A stretch of DNA of 64,000 nucleotides from Diogma glabrata (GCA_963693315.1 OY856186.1:300190910-300254909); one strand, 5' to 3'. Positions 33,906 to 46,479 are shown, numbered from the stretch's first letter. The notes: generated by a model from the sequence alone, not told the origin. Translations and numbers: made by a program.

Positions 33906-34159
33906 GACAGCCGATAAGCCGTCGGGTCAAATTGCTTTTGCGGGTTTGATTATTCTAATTGATTTTTCAACTTCAATATTTGTACAATGGATGTTCTCAG
34001 TGCTGTCATCTTTGAGTTTTCAGAAGTGTCTGAGAACTCATCTAGACTCCTTCTCATGTTTACTTAGCTTTTCTGTAAACTGTATTTGCTGCGTGCTTAT
34101 GTTGGACGGTTGACTAGATAATTGGCAGCAGGGTGCTATAAAATGTTTGCTCTATTGCT

Positions 34160-34313
34160 TGTGTGTATATAGGCCTGAGCAATTTTTAAGGTGACACCAT
34201 TCTTTACAGTGGTTGCACTGGACGGATGTTGTGTTAGCTTTAAGAATTTGTTTACATACAGCACAGTGCCATATTTTTGCTGTTAGTCCTGGATTTGTTT
34301 CGATACCGGTCAT
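34160..34313 (-). pseudogene. LINE-C N-terminal PHD finger with 2A-like start
   Basis: From ATG 34313 the - strand reads MTGIETNPGLTAKIWHCAVC, then KQILKANTTSVQCNHC and KEWCHLKNCSGLY. The pattern C-x2-C ... C-x2-C-x3-C-H ... C is a PHD/zinc-finger signature of the kind found at the N-terminus of some LINE ORFs. GIETNPGL resembles the C-terminal core of 2A ribosome-skipping peptides (xExNPGP), with the last Pro replaced by Leu. A 1-nt slip in the CTTAAAAATTG run is needed to keep KNCSGLY in frame. The frame then decays. Confidence 0.65.
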
Positions 34314-35160
34314 TATGAGAAGAATCTAAAGCAGTGACAGCTTTCTGCTTTCTTAACCAAAAAACGGAATGGCGGGGATTGTACTTTTCGTCGAAATTTG
34401 ATTAGTTAGTACAAACACCCGGTTTTATTAAGTATTCAACACAGTTATTGTTCCACAACAACAGGAAAACAATACAGCAAGCAATATTCCTATCTAGAAT
34501 ATTCTTCAATAGCTTCTGAAACTCTAACAGTTTGTTGTAGATATTTCCAGTATAAACTCCAAAATAATACACAAAATATTTCTACTTAATAACACTTAAA
34601 ACTTTATTTACAAAAACAAATTTCAAAATAACTTCTATTTATACGATTTTATATACACGATACAAAGTTTCGTTTACAATTAATCACATTCCACTTATTC
34701 CACTATTTGTAATATCGCCACTTTACATTAACGCAGTCTAAAATAAAACTATTCTAAACTACAAGCGGAAACTCCTTTTCCTTTTGTATACAATTCTAAA
34801 TAATTTCTCGCATATTCTAGGAAAAACTAAGAATTTCTCAAATAGAAATATACGTTATTATTTCGATATATTTTATTTTATGTTGACCCAAGTTCTAAGA
34901 ATACAACAACAACACTATTCGTTTCGTTAATTTGTTGTTTTGTTAGCTATATCCATAACTATATGTTCAAAAATGAAATCAAGGTCACATTCGTTTCTAA
35001 GAACAAGGGTCAAAACATGAAATAAAATATATCGAAAATAATTACGTTATAGGTTTCTGGGGGTTTCTTTGTAAAGAATAGATTTTCCTGAAATATACGA
35101 AAAATTATGCAGAATAAGAAATTTCTTTTGTAGAAGGATTTTTTTTGTGCCGTCTATGTA
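34314..35160. other. AT-rich stretch, no gene
   Basis: Between LINE-C and the third RTE-like copy. It may contain the LINE-C 5' UTR (near 34320-34420). Otherwise nothing recognisable. Confidence 0.35.
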
Positions 35161-35164
35161 GAAG

Positions 35165-35870
35165 AGTTGCCAAGCTAATCAGCTTCGAATATTCACCACG
35201 GTCACTCGCAACAGCGGCATAATTACCATTTCAGCCGATTTTTTTAGGGTCATTCATTACGTCGTCTTTAAGGTACTTGCGGTCGTCCACTCCCTAGAGT
35301 ACTAACGTACATCATACTGTGAATCGGCTCGTAGAACATGCCCAAACCGAGCAATTCTGTTGGAACGGATACAACCTATTATATCAGGACCCACAAGAAC
35401 CTATTATATCAGGACCCACGGGTTCTGTATACTCGCCATCGTCTGTCTTAAGTGGACCAAAAATGTAACGTAGGATCTTACTCTCAAATACAGACAGATG
35501 TGATTCGTCATTTTGTAAAAGGGTCCACGTTTGTGACCCATACATCACAACTGGTCTAATCAATGTCTTGTATAACTTGAGTTTAGTGTTAGTTGATACA
35601 TACGGTGATCCAAGGAAGGGTTTAATTGCGTAAAAAGTTCGGTTACCTGCAGCGATTCGAGCTTTTATATCTTAAGTACGCTGTTGTTTGAATCAAGCAT
35701 TGATTCCAAATATTTAAAAAATTCAACTCCCTCAAGTCGTTCATTGCCGCACAACAAATCTTTCTTTTAAGCCTCCCTTGAAACATTCATATGTTTGGTT
35801 TTATCGTAGCTAATTTGAAGACCAATTTTTCAAGCACCACGCTGAAGTGACTTGAAAGTCTCACTCATAA
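35165..35870 (-). mobile_element. RTE-like LINE copy 3, 3' end only
   Basis: Aligns with 875-1605 of copy 1: shared CATCACAAC(T/C)GGTCTAATC, GTCTTGTATAACTTGAG, TTATATCTTAAGTA and TTTGGTTTTAT blocks. It contains a small local duplication (CTATTATATCAGGACCCAC twice near 35368 and 35400). Decayed. Confidence 0.85.
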
Positions 35871-35919
35871 CAGGCTGACAAAAAGGTGCAAATTTAATTT
35901 TAAATTAAAAATCTTAGAT

Positions 35920-36333
35920 TTATAATGAATGGATTTAGATGTTTCCGAATTTTTTGAATTTCTTATACTAAAAACTAAAAGTTTACCTATTGAAACCTTC
36001 CGCTAATTTTTTTAAAAGCTGTCCCATGAAATGATATAGTTACATTCCTTTTACAGCAGGTTTTTTTTCGAGAATAAGCAAGTTTCTATATAAACTATAC
36101 ATAAATTTTTATAAATTTTGTATAAACAAACTCAAAAACTAAAACAGTTATTATTTTCTTAAAATTGTATTTTTACTTTATTTTATTTCTTAAAATTTTA
36201 TTTTTTTGGTAGAAATTTGGATTTTTTGCTAAAATTTACGGATTTTAAACATTGCGGTAATTTTTAATGGGTAAACCTTTTAATTTATGGTATTAGTAAT
36301 CCAAAAAAAATCATTCAAATCCATTCATTATAA
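35920..36333. repeat. Inverted-repeat element between two LINE copies
   Basis: TATAATGAATGGATTT near 35920 is inverted as AAATCCATTCATTATA near 36318. The inner arms also pair loosely (AAGTTTACC near 35980 with GGTAAACC near 36270). It separates RTE-like copy 3 from a LINE-A copy that lacks its 3' tail, so it probably marks a rearrangement or a MITE. Confidence 0.55.
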
Positions 36334-36354
36334 CTGGGTTCCGTCATTTTTGAT

Positions 36355-38665
36355 ACTTTGATATTTTTGAACAGAGTCCAAGAGGGCCAAGATGTACACA
36401 GAAGCAGTACTCTAAATTTGACAACAGTACTCCATACAGGGACGAATATAGGACATAGAGCAATTGGTATGGAGTGAAACATTTTTTGCATCTATTTAGG
36501 AGGCCGAGTTTTCTAGACGCGCTTTTTGCCATCGCCATTACATGATCGTTCCAGAGTAGGTCATTTGAAACTGTGACACCCAATAAACGAATGTTTTTAC
36601 ATTCACCTATGTATTGGTTCATCACACATACTGAATAAAATATCTTTGGGGAGCTCGGTCTTTGATCTGGAAACAATCAACAGCTGTGTTTTGGTAGAGT
36701 TGAAATTAACCAGGTTTTGGTCACCCCAATCGGCGACTTTTTTTTAGGTCTTTATTCACGTTTATGGCAGCGTTTCTCAGGGCGGGATTAATTCGTTCGT
36801 GCATTTTACCTTTTGAAGGAAGGGGCCCGAACGACTTGTGCAGAGTACTATCATGTGCAAAACTATTTATTGGATTGCTGGTGATTTTCAACAATTCGTT
36901 GATATAAATCAAAAATAGGGTTAGGGACAATACTGAGCCTTGAGGTACACTAGCGTTAACTAGTTTAGACTCAGACAAAAATTCGTCTAAGGAGACCGAA
37001 ATGTATCGGTTGGATAGAAAATTTTGAATTAGCTTCCCAACATTGGGATGAAAACCATACGCAACGAGCTTGTTGATTAAATGGCATGCCAGACTCGATC
37101 GAATGCCTTGGAAAGTATGTTTCACCACCTTTATCAAGTAAGCTGTTCTAACAATGCGCTACGTAGTTTGATAGATCGGTAGTTGATCTTTTGTTTCGAA
37201 AACCGTATTGGTTGTTGGCTATTAAATGATTTACTTCCAGAAATTGGGATATGTGTGTATTAATATAATGCTCGTAGACTTTGGATAGGACCGATAGTAA
37301 AGCTATTGGCCTATAATTTTAGATATCGGATTTTGGTCCCTTTTTGGGGACGGCCTGGACATTTGCCAACTTCCATCCCGACGGAAACATACCAGATTTA
37401 TAGGATTGGTAGAATATCTTAGTCAAAGTTGGTGCAAGTTCTTTAGAAAAGGATTTTCAAATAATTTGTGGAATGTTGTCCATTCCTGAGGCTTTGTTGA
37501 TGTTTAACCCCTTTAAAAGTTAAGCGACTATTTTGGGTTTGAAGTGGAGTTCATTCAATTAACTAAAACAGAGCAAAGCGTTCAGCGAACAAGTTAGCTT
37601 TTCTTGCGGGATCATTGACGATTGAATCACCAATGACCATCGATAATAGAAGATTTTGTACCAGAACTTAAAGAATTAATGGCACTATAGAAACTCTTGT
37701 CAGAAACAGACATAGACGTAAGTTTTGAAGCTTTCGCTCTGTTAATTTCAGACTTTTCGTTTGAGATAATCTGGTTAGATATTTTGTTCGCCTTTAGATA
37801 TTGGGATCGATTAGCGGGAGTTTTGTTATGAATCCATATATTAAATGTTTTACGTTTGTTTCTAAGTGTCGCTTTGGCAGCTTTCGAATACAAGTATTTT
37901 TGTTTGGGTTTTACTATGGAGAAAGGGACGAATTTATTCATTGTAAAAACAACGACGGTCGAAAGGGAAACCATGGAAAACATTTTGAAGCCCACTTTTA
38001 TCCATTTTTGAGTGGTGAAATATTTTACGGGGAGCTGTAGTTTTAAGTAAATCAGTTTTGATAAGTGATGAAATTAAATAATGATCAGAATGTCCAATAC
38101 TACCTTTCGCGACATCGACACTCGTAATATCTTGCATTGTGGTAAGATAGAGATCTAAAAGAAAACTATTATCACCGCCATTACGGGGAGTGAAAGTTGG
38201 GCTTTTAACAATTTGGGATAGGCCCTGAGACGTGGCAAACATTTCTGCCAGTTTTCCAAGATTGTCAATATCGTCGATCGATTTGGAGAATTCCAACCAT
38301 GATTTGTTGTGGACGTTGAAGTCACCAGTAACGATAACCTCACAATTGGGGGACTTTGCTGTAATCTCGTCCACAATTTTTGTTAGTAAATTAAAAAAGT
38401 TTGGGTTGCGTTTGTTGGGGGACCGGTATAAAGCTATTGTAAAAAAAGTAATTTCTGGAAGACAAATCTTTAAAACCATTGTATTGAAGCCATCACCGTG
38501 TAGTTCAAAATTGCACTGGACTAGACGTGTCTCTTAATTTCTATATTTAATTTCGGTTTTGACGGTTACACCGTCTGAAAAGCCGTGTCTTTTTTAACCT
38601 GTTGCAATCTTATTTTGTCTAGAAATTTAGTATGTATATCTTTTTGTACACTGAAAAAACATGTC
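36355..38665 (-). mobile_element. LINE-A copy without 3' tail
   Basis: RT C-terminus from 36676 (RLLGVTVSNDLLWNDHV), SVPQGSVLSLTLFLIYINELL (GVPQG Gly lost), NSFAHDSTL (catalytic FADD changed to FAHD), then 37995-37627 and 38479-37934 with VTGDFNVHNKSWL and GHSDHYLISSLI. About 90 bp around VSAQNFTETIQ are deleted near 37940. The 5' end matches the alternative 5' sequence of the copy ending at 24592 and stops at the same ACATGTC. Confidence 0.9.
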
Positions 38666-38928
38666 CTATTTCCAATCGAAATGCAATTGTCTCAACCTCA
38701 CCATGCGGTCACATATAGCGAATCAAACTACGAAATTGCTTCAACAACTCTACAATTATAAATCGATGAAGTTGAGACAATCACACGAAATATTTATGTG
38801 AAAATAAAATATAGTTCTATCGATCTTAAATACTTAAACTTTAAAATGAAAAATTCATGATATAAGGTCAAAGAAAATTTTTTTCATGGAAATATTTATT
38901 ATCTTTATTCAACTACTGTTATATTGGA
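38666..38928. repeat. Anonymous repeat E, left part
   Basis: Its right half (ATATAAGGTCAAAG ... CAACTACTGTTATATTG) recurs at about 44815-44885 (ATATAAGGACAAAG ... CAACTACTGTTATATTG), where it continues into GTTAGGAAAAT. Here the continuation is displaced to about 40838, so 38929-40837 is an insertion. Confidence 0.6.
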
Positions 38929-39030
38929 TATGTGGCGAACATCAATAATCTTGTTTCCTCCTACCTAGCGACACATTCTTCTTTTTTCTCTCCAAATTGT
39001 CTCCAATTTTTTTTGTCTAGTAATCGATAT

Positions 39031-39215
39031 CATGGGCCGAAGTCTAACATCTCCTTCCTTCGTAAGACCCACTCCACTCTTCTGAAATCTGGGGTCGAAG
39101 CTTCACAACTCTTTCCTTCGTGAGACCCACTTCATTCTCCGTTACTCATGGGCCGAAGCTTAAGCTCTCCTTCCTTCATAAGACCCACTCCACTCTCCTT
39201 AACTATTGGGTCGAA
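39031..39215. repeat. Tandem repeat, about 58 bp unit, three-plus copies
   Basis: GG(G/C)(C/T)CGAAGCTT blocks start near 39034, 39094, 39150 and 39208, each followed by CTCCTTCCTTCGTAAGACCC-type sequence and a CCACTCCACTCT block. The pyrimidine-rich composition is unlike the surroundings. Confidence 0.8.
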
Positions 39216-39247
39216 ACAAATTTTTCGAATTTTCTGATTTTTTTAAT

Positions 39248-39482
39248 TTCTATCCCTAACGTTACCCATATGTTACCATACATGAACATCTCCTAACGTT
39301 AACCATCTATCTGTTGACAAAACAGGTATGGTCCTTATGGATATAAAAATCAAATTTCATCTAATTAAGCAGAACCTCCAAATATCTGATATTAAAGGAA
39401 TATCCCCAACGTTACCCATATGTTTTTACAACATGAACATCTTCTGACGTTAACCATTTACCTGTTGACGAACAGGTATGGT
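39248..39482. repeat. Direct repeat pair, ACGTTACCCATATG blocks
   Basis: CTAACGTTACCCATATG ... ACAGGTATGGTC at about 39256-39335 recurs at about 39410-39485 with about 85 percent agreement by eye. A further short motif, GTCTCAGTCAACTTTG ... CTGTCAGAC, appears near 39570, 39725 and 39833. Confidence 0.7.
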
Positions 39483-40837
39483 CTTCACGGATATTTAAAA
39501 CGACAATTCGTCGTAAATCAGATATTACTTCTCACAGTGATCTTTTTCTGTGGTACACGTCTCCAAGGTAAACATTGGTCTCAGTCAACTTTGTACTGTC
39601 AGACTTTACCATACTTGTGTTACCATATGCACTCCTTTGCTGACGCTAAATTTCTGCTTATTCTTGCTATTAACAGCTACTTTTCGAAAAATGAACTAAT
39701 ATTCACGTTTGTACATGCTAGTATTGTCTCAGTCAACTTTGATCTGTCAGACATTCAGCATCACCGACGTTACTTTTCTGCTTCTCGTATTATAAACGAA
39801 CTTTTAACCTATGGTACAAATCTCCACAAATATTGGTCTCAGGCAACTCAGCTCTGTCAGACCTATATCTCCACTTGTGTTACCATAACTCCATAAATGT
39901 TCGTTTCTTTTTTTGCAGAACTCCAATTTGTAGGACCGATAATTTTTTTTCTCCATCAAATGGTATTGATTACTAAATAACACTCTCGCTTAACACAATC
40001 TCTCCTAACACATTAGTTTTTAACTCTCCTAACACAATTTCTCCAAACATTTTCTTATTCGCTACAACTATTTAAGCAAAACTCTTTCCTTCTTTCCTCC
40101 TCAACTCTGTTTAATTTCTTTATTTATATCGTTCCATCTTCGATGGCACTAGGGGGGAGTGTTGTGGCGAACATCAAAACTAAAATCTTTTCTCAAAAAA
40201 ATTTAAAGTAAAGCAGGCGATGATTTAGTTAACATTTATTAAAAAAACAAAAAATATATTTTTATTATTCGGATTTTGTTTTTTCCAAATAGTTTTAAGT
40301 TCTTATTTTTCGTGTTAAATTAAAAATGTAATTCTCTAATAAATTATATTTCATCACCTCGTCATCAATTTGATAAATACAATAAGGCAAATTTTATGTA
40401 ACTTGTATAATCTATTTCGTATAAATACAAATAAACTCTGAAATGTTACTGTGTTTTGAGAGAATCTAATTTATATTCGTGCTACTTAATATTTAATAAT
40501 GGATCAAGACCATTAGTGAATGTGGAAGCTACTGAACCTGAAAATTTTGGAAATAAATTTAATTCATCATATGATTGATACAACAACATTTTATCTGCTG
40601 CCTTTTGTACTTTACGTGAACATTATAATTGTTAAATCATAATGAAGATTCAGCTTAATCAACGCATTCAAAGTAACTCATTATATTGAATACAACATCT
40701 CGTATCAACATATTCATCTCCTGGAGAATTCAACGCCACTAGCAGGCGACCTCTATATTAAAATCCACTCAACGCAGTATCAACTAAAGATATAACACTT
40801 TATATCTTAAATAAACCTCATTCTGTTGTTAGGAAAA

Positions 40838-40945
40838 TCTTATCGTGTAGTTGTCCCAATCACAGTGAAATTGTTTGCAAATAATTTTTCTTTGCATGAA
40901 TAATCAACTGCCAGCTTCGAGATGTTCAATTTTTTTTCAGTGTAT
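40838..40945. repeat. Anonymous repeat E, right part
   Basis: GTTAGGAAAATCTTA ... GAATAATCAACTGCCA matches about 44887-44950 (GTTAGGAAAATGTTA ... GAATAATAAACTGCTA). Confidence 0.6.
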
Positions 40946-42716
40946 AAATGCTCTTGGTTTAGACTTTTAATGTTAGATTTCGTCATATTTAGTCAGAACA
41001 CAAATACAAATTTTTGTTAAGTGTTTTAATTTTGAACATGCTTAAGTTTACACCCGTTGTCTTACGTCTGTTCTGTTTATTCTTGATCGAATACAGAAAT
41101 GCAAAATTATTTGCCTTAAGATTCGGTAAGTGGTTGAAATGGATAGATCATGATATCATATACTTCAAAGTTTATCAGACCTTAAAATAATTTAAATTTA
41201 TCCTTTTTACTGATTTATATGAAAGTTGTTACAATTGATCTATTTTGACGTAACTTAGAGCCCAGTCCCTTTCTACCGTAGTTAAGTCATTGGTGCTTTA
41301 GTGGGTTTCCAAAAAAAAAATGAAAAACGTCTTTTGTAAGATCATTGACCGACCTACCATCTTGTTTGTCATTATGTCAGGTATTCGTAATGAAATTAAA
41401 CTTATTGCTATCACTTGAGTTTTTTTAAGAAAATTTGAATTATTTTCAAAATTTGACAAAGTGATGCAAGGGTTTGACGGATTTCCTGAACAACTTTAAT
41501 TGAAACTTCAATAACATACTTATTCCTGACATTTAATTTGGTTGAAGCTTGGTATACCAACTTCCAATTTAATTTTTTGTTTATTGTAATACTACAGTTT
41601 ATGATCAGTTTTGATGACACATTATCAAAATATGTATACCTGCCGCAACAAATTGATTAGTTTTTGAGTTAAATTGGACAAACCGGTTGTTATCACCGAC
41701 GATATTTTTATTTTAAACTTCAATAACTTTAACCTCTTTTAAGCGATTTAGGGGGAGCTTGGTACATAACTTCTTGAAAATAATGAAAACGATAAAAGCA
41801 ACAGCTACGCGTCAGTTGATGTATAAAAAGGATATAGGCTCACTAAATTTGAAATTGTTTTTAATTTCAACGAGCTTGGTGGTCGTGGTTTCAATGTCAA
41901 CAAAACAATAAATCCTTACCTTAATTCACCAATTAAAATTATATTACCATCCTACGCATATAGAAACATCTAAAATTATGATTATTGGTTGTGATATCCT
42001 ATTATTATGGCAGTAAAAATAATTCAATAAAATTCTATTTACTAAAACATATAATCATATTTATTGTATGTATAAAAATAGGAAAATTATTATTTTGTCT
42101 ATAATGTTAATCGCACGTGCCTATATATATTATAACATTTTCAAACCCAACAATTTGTATCACCATTTTTCCTGATACGAAAATTTTATTTCTAGTACAA
42201 ATAAATTTCTGAAATGATATATTTATTGTCATTGCATCGGTAAAAATGGTTCAACTTTTTTCTTTTTATTCATTTTCGTTTAATGGTATTTCTTTAGTTT
42301 ATAATAGAAACAAACAAGAACACATATTATGTCCTTCGTCAATAACAATATTTTAGTATTTGGAAAAACTAATAGTGTAATATATGTTATTCGCTGACCT
42401 TTCCTTAGAATATTTTCAATATTATTTATATAGTGCACAATGCAACTTGTAGGATTTCCAAGTTGCCGGGGAGGTAGAAGGTGAGTTTTTTTAGTAACTA
42501 TTGAACTATAGAAATATTCAAAATAAATTTTAAGCTTTAATGGAATCAAAAGAAAACATAAAAATTTTGTGAAGTAAATGAAAACAAAATTAACTTGTTG
42601 ATGTTATTATAAATAGGTGTTATATAAAAATTTATAGGAAGGCATTGCCATATGTTGCTTTAACTAAACATTTTCCTTCCAACGTTATGGTCTTTTCAAT
42701 AAACGGCGTAACTATG
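40946..42716. other. AT-rich stretch, no gene
   Basis: About 1.8 kb without a convincing coding region or repeat boundary. Short open frames at 41411-41620 and 42280-42549 lack domains. Confidence 0.4.
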
Positions 42717-43335
42717 TTTTTTTAAATAAAAAGTTTTTGTAGTAGGAATTACAATTTGGGTCACATAAAAACTTTTTAAGACATAGGTCCCACAAAAACA
42801 CAAAAAGATGTGTTAATGGACGCAAACATTTTTATTGTTTTTTTAATTTTTGTTTTAAGAATGCAAAACTAAACAATAAATCCTATCGTATAATAAAATA
42901 TGACATAGGGCAATGATAGCCAATCATGACAAAATACATGAAATAAAAGTAAAACGAGAGGCAAAAATTCGGCTGCTAATAATCCAGGTAGTGGTCTTAA
43001 TCATATAACGATTTCTTGATCATGTGACGCATTGTCTTTCTCAATGATAAAAGCCCAGGTATAGAATTATATGAAGGGTCGTTTGTTCGAGCTAGCTTGC
43101 TATCATCAAGGAATGAATTGTGGGTGCTGCTATCCTTGATTGAACAAAGTTCATCCGCCAGCACTCCTAAGATATCACCTTGGTTAGTACTATCTCATTG
43201 CTATTACCAGTAATATGTGGTATTCCACGTTTACTCATATGTCAATGGCAGAGGCTGGAGTACGCAGGGTTGTCACGCCCGTAGATCGACTTAAAAAAAA
43301 AAATATAAATCAACAAAAACTGATCCTTCCACACT
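42717..43335 (-). mobile_element. Mini-LINE-A copy 1 (5' UTR joined to 3' end)
   Basis: From the poly-T at 42717 the first ~110 bp match the LINE-A 3' end (CACATAAAAACTTTTTAAGA, TAGGTCCCAC). After GTTAATGGACGCAAAC (about 42815-42830) it jumps to sequence matching the LINE-A 5' UTR upstream of the 54038 start (AATCCTATC ... AATATGACAT; CGCCAGCACTCCTAAGATAT; GGAGTACGCAGGGTTGTCA). The whole ORF is absent. Non-coding, about 620 bp. Confidence 0.8.
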
Positions 43336-43679
43336 AGATATAGAATGTTTTATGAATTCAAATTCTAGTTAGAATGACTAATGAAAAATGTGTTAGATAA
43401 TTTTGGTGTTAAGTGAAGTTTTGAAGCAACCCGTGTTTCATATTCAGTCTGTTCCAAAAAAAATTATTATAGGGAATCAATAAACTAATCTGTAAACTAT
43501 TCGTTCTTATCTTTCGTCTTGTTTCTCTTGAGAACCGCTCAGATTAATAAAATTCTTAAATTACACGAATATGTAAATGTGTTGTTGAATTTCTACTTCA
43601 CAGCACATTTTATTTCAAAATAAAATACTATACCCTATTATGGCATAGACAACCTTGTGCCTCAATTTTCTACATCCCG

Positions 43680-44130
43680 CGTAAGAAAAAGCTAAGGGGC
43701 CAAACCTGGGCCAAGATCGCGCCACAGCTTTTGGGGTTGGGCCAGACTTAACATTTTCAAACGGTCCAAGCTTGGACTGATGTCCTGGGGCCAAGTCTGG
43801 CAAACCAGGCTTGGGCCAAGACTGGCAAATGAGACTTGGGACAAGACTGGCAAATGAGACTTGGGCCAGGCTTACCTAACCAAATTTTTTTCCAGACCAC
43901 CTTTAAATTTGTGGAAAGAGGTTGTGGAAAGAGTAACATATATGAAAATAAAGATAAATATAATATGACCTGCACATGTTTACAATGCATTAGACTGGTG
44001 AATAACGCGTAATATAATAAACTGAATTTTGGTTCAGTCTAGGCATTTACAACTGGTCCAGACTGAAACCAAAGCTAACTAGCCAAGGCTTGGCTTGCCA
44101 ATACCGGCCCCAAATTGGTCCGTTGTTTAA
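43680..44130. repeat. GGCCAAG-rich repeat block
   Basis: Multiple TTGGGCCAAGACTGGC / AAATGAGACTTGGG units, two of them in tandem with a period of about 29 bp near 43815-43870, and further GGTCCAGACTGAAACC / AGCCAAGG blocks to about 44130. Noticeably GC-richer than its surroundings. Thematically similar to repeat F (GGGCCA-rich) at 49694-50640. Confidence 0.7.
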
Positions 44131-44699
44131 TATTGGCAACTCCTACCCGAGTTTTGCTCATTTACACTCAATCAGCCCATTTACACTCAATCAATTCTGA
44201 AAAGCTAACACTAACGTTTTTACCTAATATAGTTTTTTAATACACGATGAAAGAAGTGCATAATAAAAATTACCATAGTAAAATTGTTACGGTGTATTTA
44301 AGTAGCAACATCCGGGGGCAAAAGTTCTAAGATAGCTGCTTGACAAACAAATTATATGAGAAAACTCTGAAAAACGTCCTTCGTTAAATTCTGTGCGTTG
44401 AACTATTATTACATTTTTTTTGCATAAATTACGCAAATTTGATGTTATTTGCTATTCTATTAAAAATTTTATTTACAACTAATTTAACCCATTAACTTCA
44501 TGTGACCATTTAATCAATTGAATATTATTTAAATTTTAGAAAAATCAATAAACATTGACGTTCAGCGTTGATAAATTTCATGAATTAAATTAATTAAAAA
44601 CTGTTTTCAAAACTATCTAAAGCTATTTTAAGAATTTGATTTTTATTTATAATATACGTTGAAATTTTAAAAAGGTTAAGGGCTGATAATATGTCGTGA

Positions 44700-44990
44700 T
44701 TTTGATGAAATTTCTACTTCCAGGCAGGGCAGGCACCCTTCTTTAAAATTTCGTCTGTCAATTAAATATAGTTCAACCAATTTCGAATACTTCTATTTTG
44801 AAATGAAAATTAATAATATAAGGACAAAGTCAATTTATTTCATGGAAATAGTTATTAACTTTATCCAACTACTGTTATATTGCATGTTAGGAAAATGTTA
44901 AACTTAATGCAAGCATTTTTCCTTTGTGTGAATAATAAACTGCTATAACTTTGAGATGAGGTTCACATAACTTTAAATTTTTTTCGGTGT
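44700..44990. repeat. Anonymous repeat E, uninterrupted copy
   Basis: Contains AAGGACAAAG ... ACTGTTATATTGCATGTTAG ... TTTTTTTCGGTGTAG continuously, while the copy at 38666-40945 is split. It serves as the empty site. Confidence 0.6.
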
Positions 44991-46479
44991 AGCGTTTATC
45001 ACTATCGACCTTTGTAGGCCACGAATCTCCACCACTTACAGTAGACTGAAAAATTTGTAGTAACTATAAATAATTCTTCATTGAATTTATACGATTTAGA
45101 ATACGTTTCATTAACTGAATAAAAACTAGTGAACAAGTGAAAACTAGTTATTTTGGTTAATAACAGTTGTTTATTCAAATTTTACTTAAAGTATAAAAAC
45201 AACAGCAATTGCCTAGGGAATACATTCAAATGAACATTAAAAGATTAAAAATTCTTATTAGATCGAAATAGAGAGTGCAAATTGTGGAAAAAGTGCAACT
45301 ATTTTTTTATAACCGTCAACATAATTTGTTGATTGATTCTCTTTTATTCTACATCCAATGTATATTTCAATATTTATATCTCTTGTGTGTAAAATGAAAT
45401 AATTTTGCCATTCTTTCATAAATGTTTTTGGATTGCATAATAACTATTGATTAATTTAGGTTTTTGAAAATTTGAAGTTAACTTGTTATTTTATAACAAA
45501 GGAAGTATTATTATTTTATTGTGTTGATTATTTTAATCCTAAAACCTTTAATTACTAGATTTGTTATTCGAAAACATGAAAGCTCCCTTTCCAACAAATT
45601 TGTAAAGAAATGTTCGCGTAATTTTCTACATTTCTTAAATGCTTTCTAATTCATATGATCTATAATTTTTCATTGTGCCTACTACTGTAGATTGGTTTGT
45701 TGGAATATAAAACAGATTCAATCATTTTTGTATATTTTCATACGGTATTGTGACGCGTTGATAGTGTTATGCAATACACCAAACTCACACAACAAAATTA
45801 CAAGTAGGTGAACGCTGACGTTTCATGTATGAATAATATAAAATACCTAATTCCCCTGATAAATAAAAATCAACATAATTTGGAAATTTCTAAATTTATT
45901 AACATAAAAAACTCAAACCTAATAGTCCAGGAATACTAGGGGTTTCACCTCGGAATGAGAGATAGTCGGCTGAAAACTTGTATAAACCTTTATTTTGGCA
46001 CCCTAAATCTTGTCTCAAAACCTACTTATCGTAGGGTGTCCGCGTCAACAGATATTCCAAGGTCAAAGGTAAAAAAATCGATTTTATACACATTTATTGC
46101 AAATATCTCGTTTCCTATGGACTTTATGCTATTTGTATATATAATAAATATTGTAGAGGATTAAATTCTCTACAATTTTTGTTTAAACATTTTTTTATAT
46201 ATTGAACCATTTTTGAGATAGAGAGCAGAGCGCGCGCAGAGTTTAACTATTTAGATAGAGTATCATTCGAGGTCAATCTGTAGTCTCGATTTAAAACATG
46301 CTGTATAAAGTTTATAAATTATTGATAAATATATGATTTCAAATAATTTGCATTTTTTATTAACTATATTACGTTATAGTTAATATTTTTTTCAATAATT
46401 CAGTATCTATTCATTTAATAACACTTACCTACTCGTGTAATTATAAAGTTATTAAGGAAATAGTAAATTCTTGTATGAG

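Larger units (their letters stand above)
31915..34313 (-). mobile_element. LINE-C (PHD finger plus RT), split by a hAT MITE
   Basis: A degraded LINE on the - strand. It starts with a PHD-type finger (34313-34160), passes without an endonuclease domain into an RT (33905-33293), is interrupted by a MITE, and resumes with the YADD block at 32424-32413 and a C-terminal region (NPTLLAVTFDPLLKF, 32251-32021). No poly-A was identified near 31915, so the 3' end is approximate. Confidence 0.8.
38929..40837 (+). mobile_element. Insertion in repeat E, possible copia-type LTR relic
   Basis: TGTGGCGAACATCA occurs at the left edge (38931) and again at 40163, the latter preceded by a purine tract AGGGGGGAG-TGTTG, which resembles the polypurine tract/3'-LTR junction of copia-type elements. 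Similarity between the two copies is limited to about 15 bp, and no integrase or RT is readable, so the class is uncertain. The interior is built of short repeats listed separately. Confidence 0.4.

Noticed and set aside
39031..39215. Possible CRISPR-like array from regularly spaced ~58-bp units.
   Set aside because: The units are contiguous tandem repeats without unique spacers, and this is eukaryotic DNA.
38929..40837. Two full LTRs of a copia element.
   Set aside because: The copies starting at 38931 and 40163 agree only for about 15 bp, so a complete LTR pair cannot be supported.
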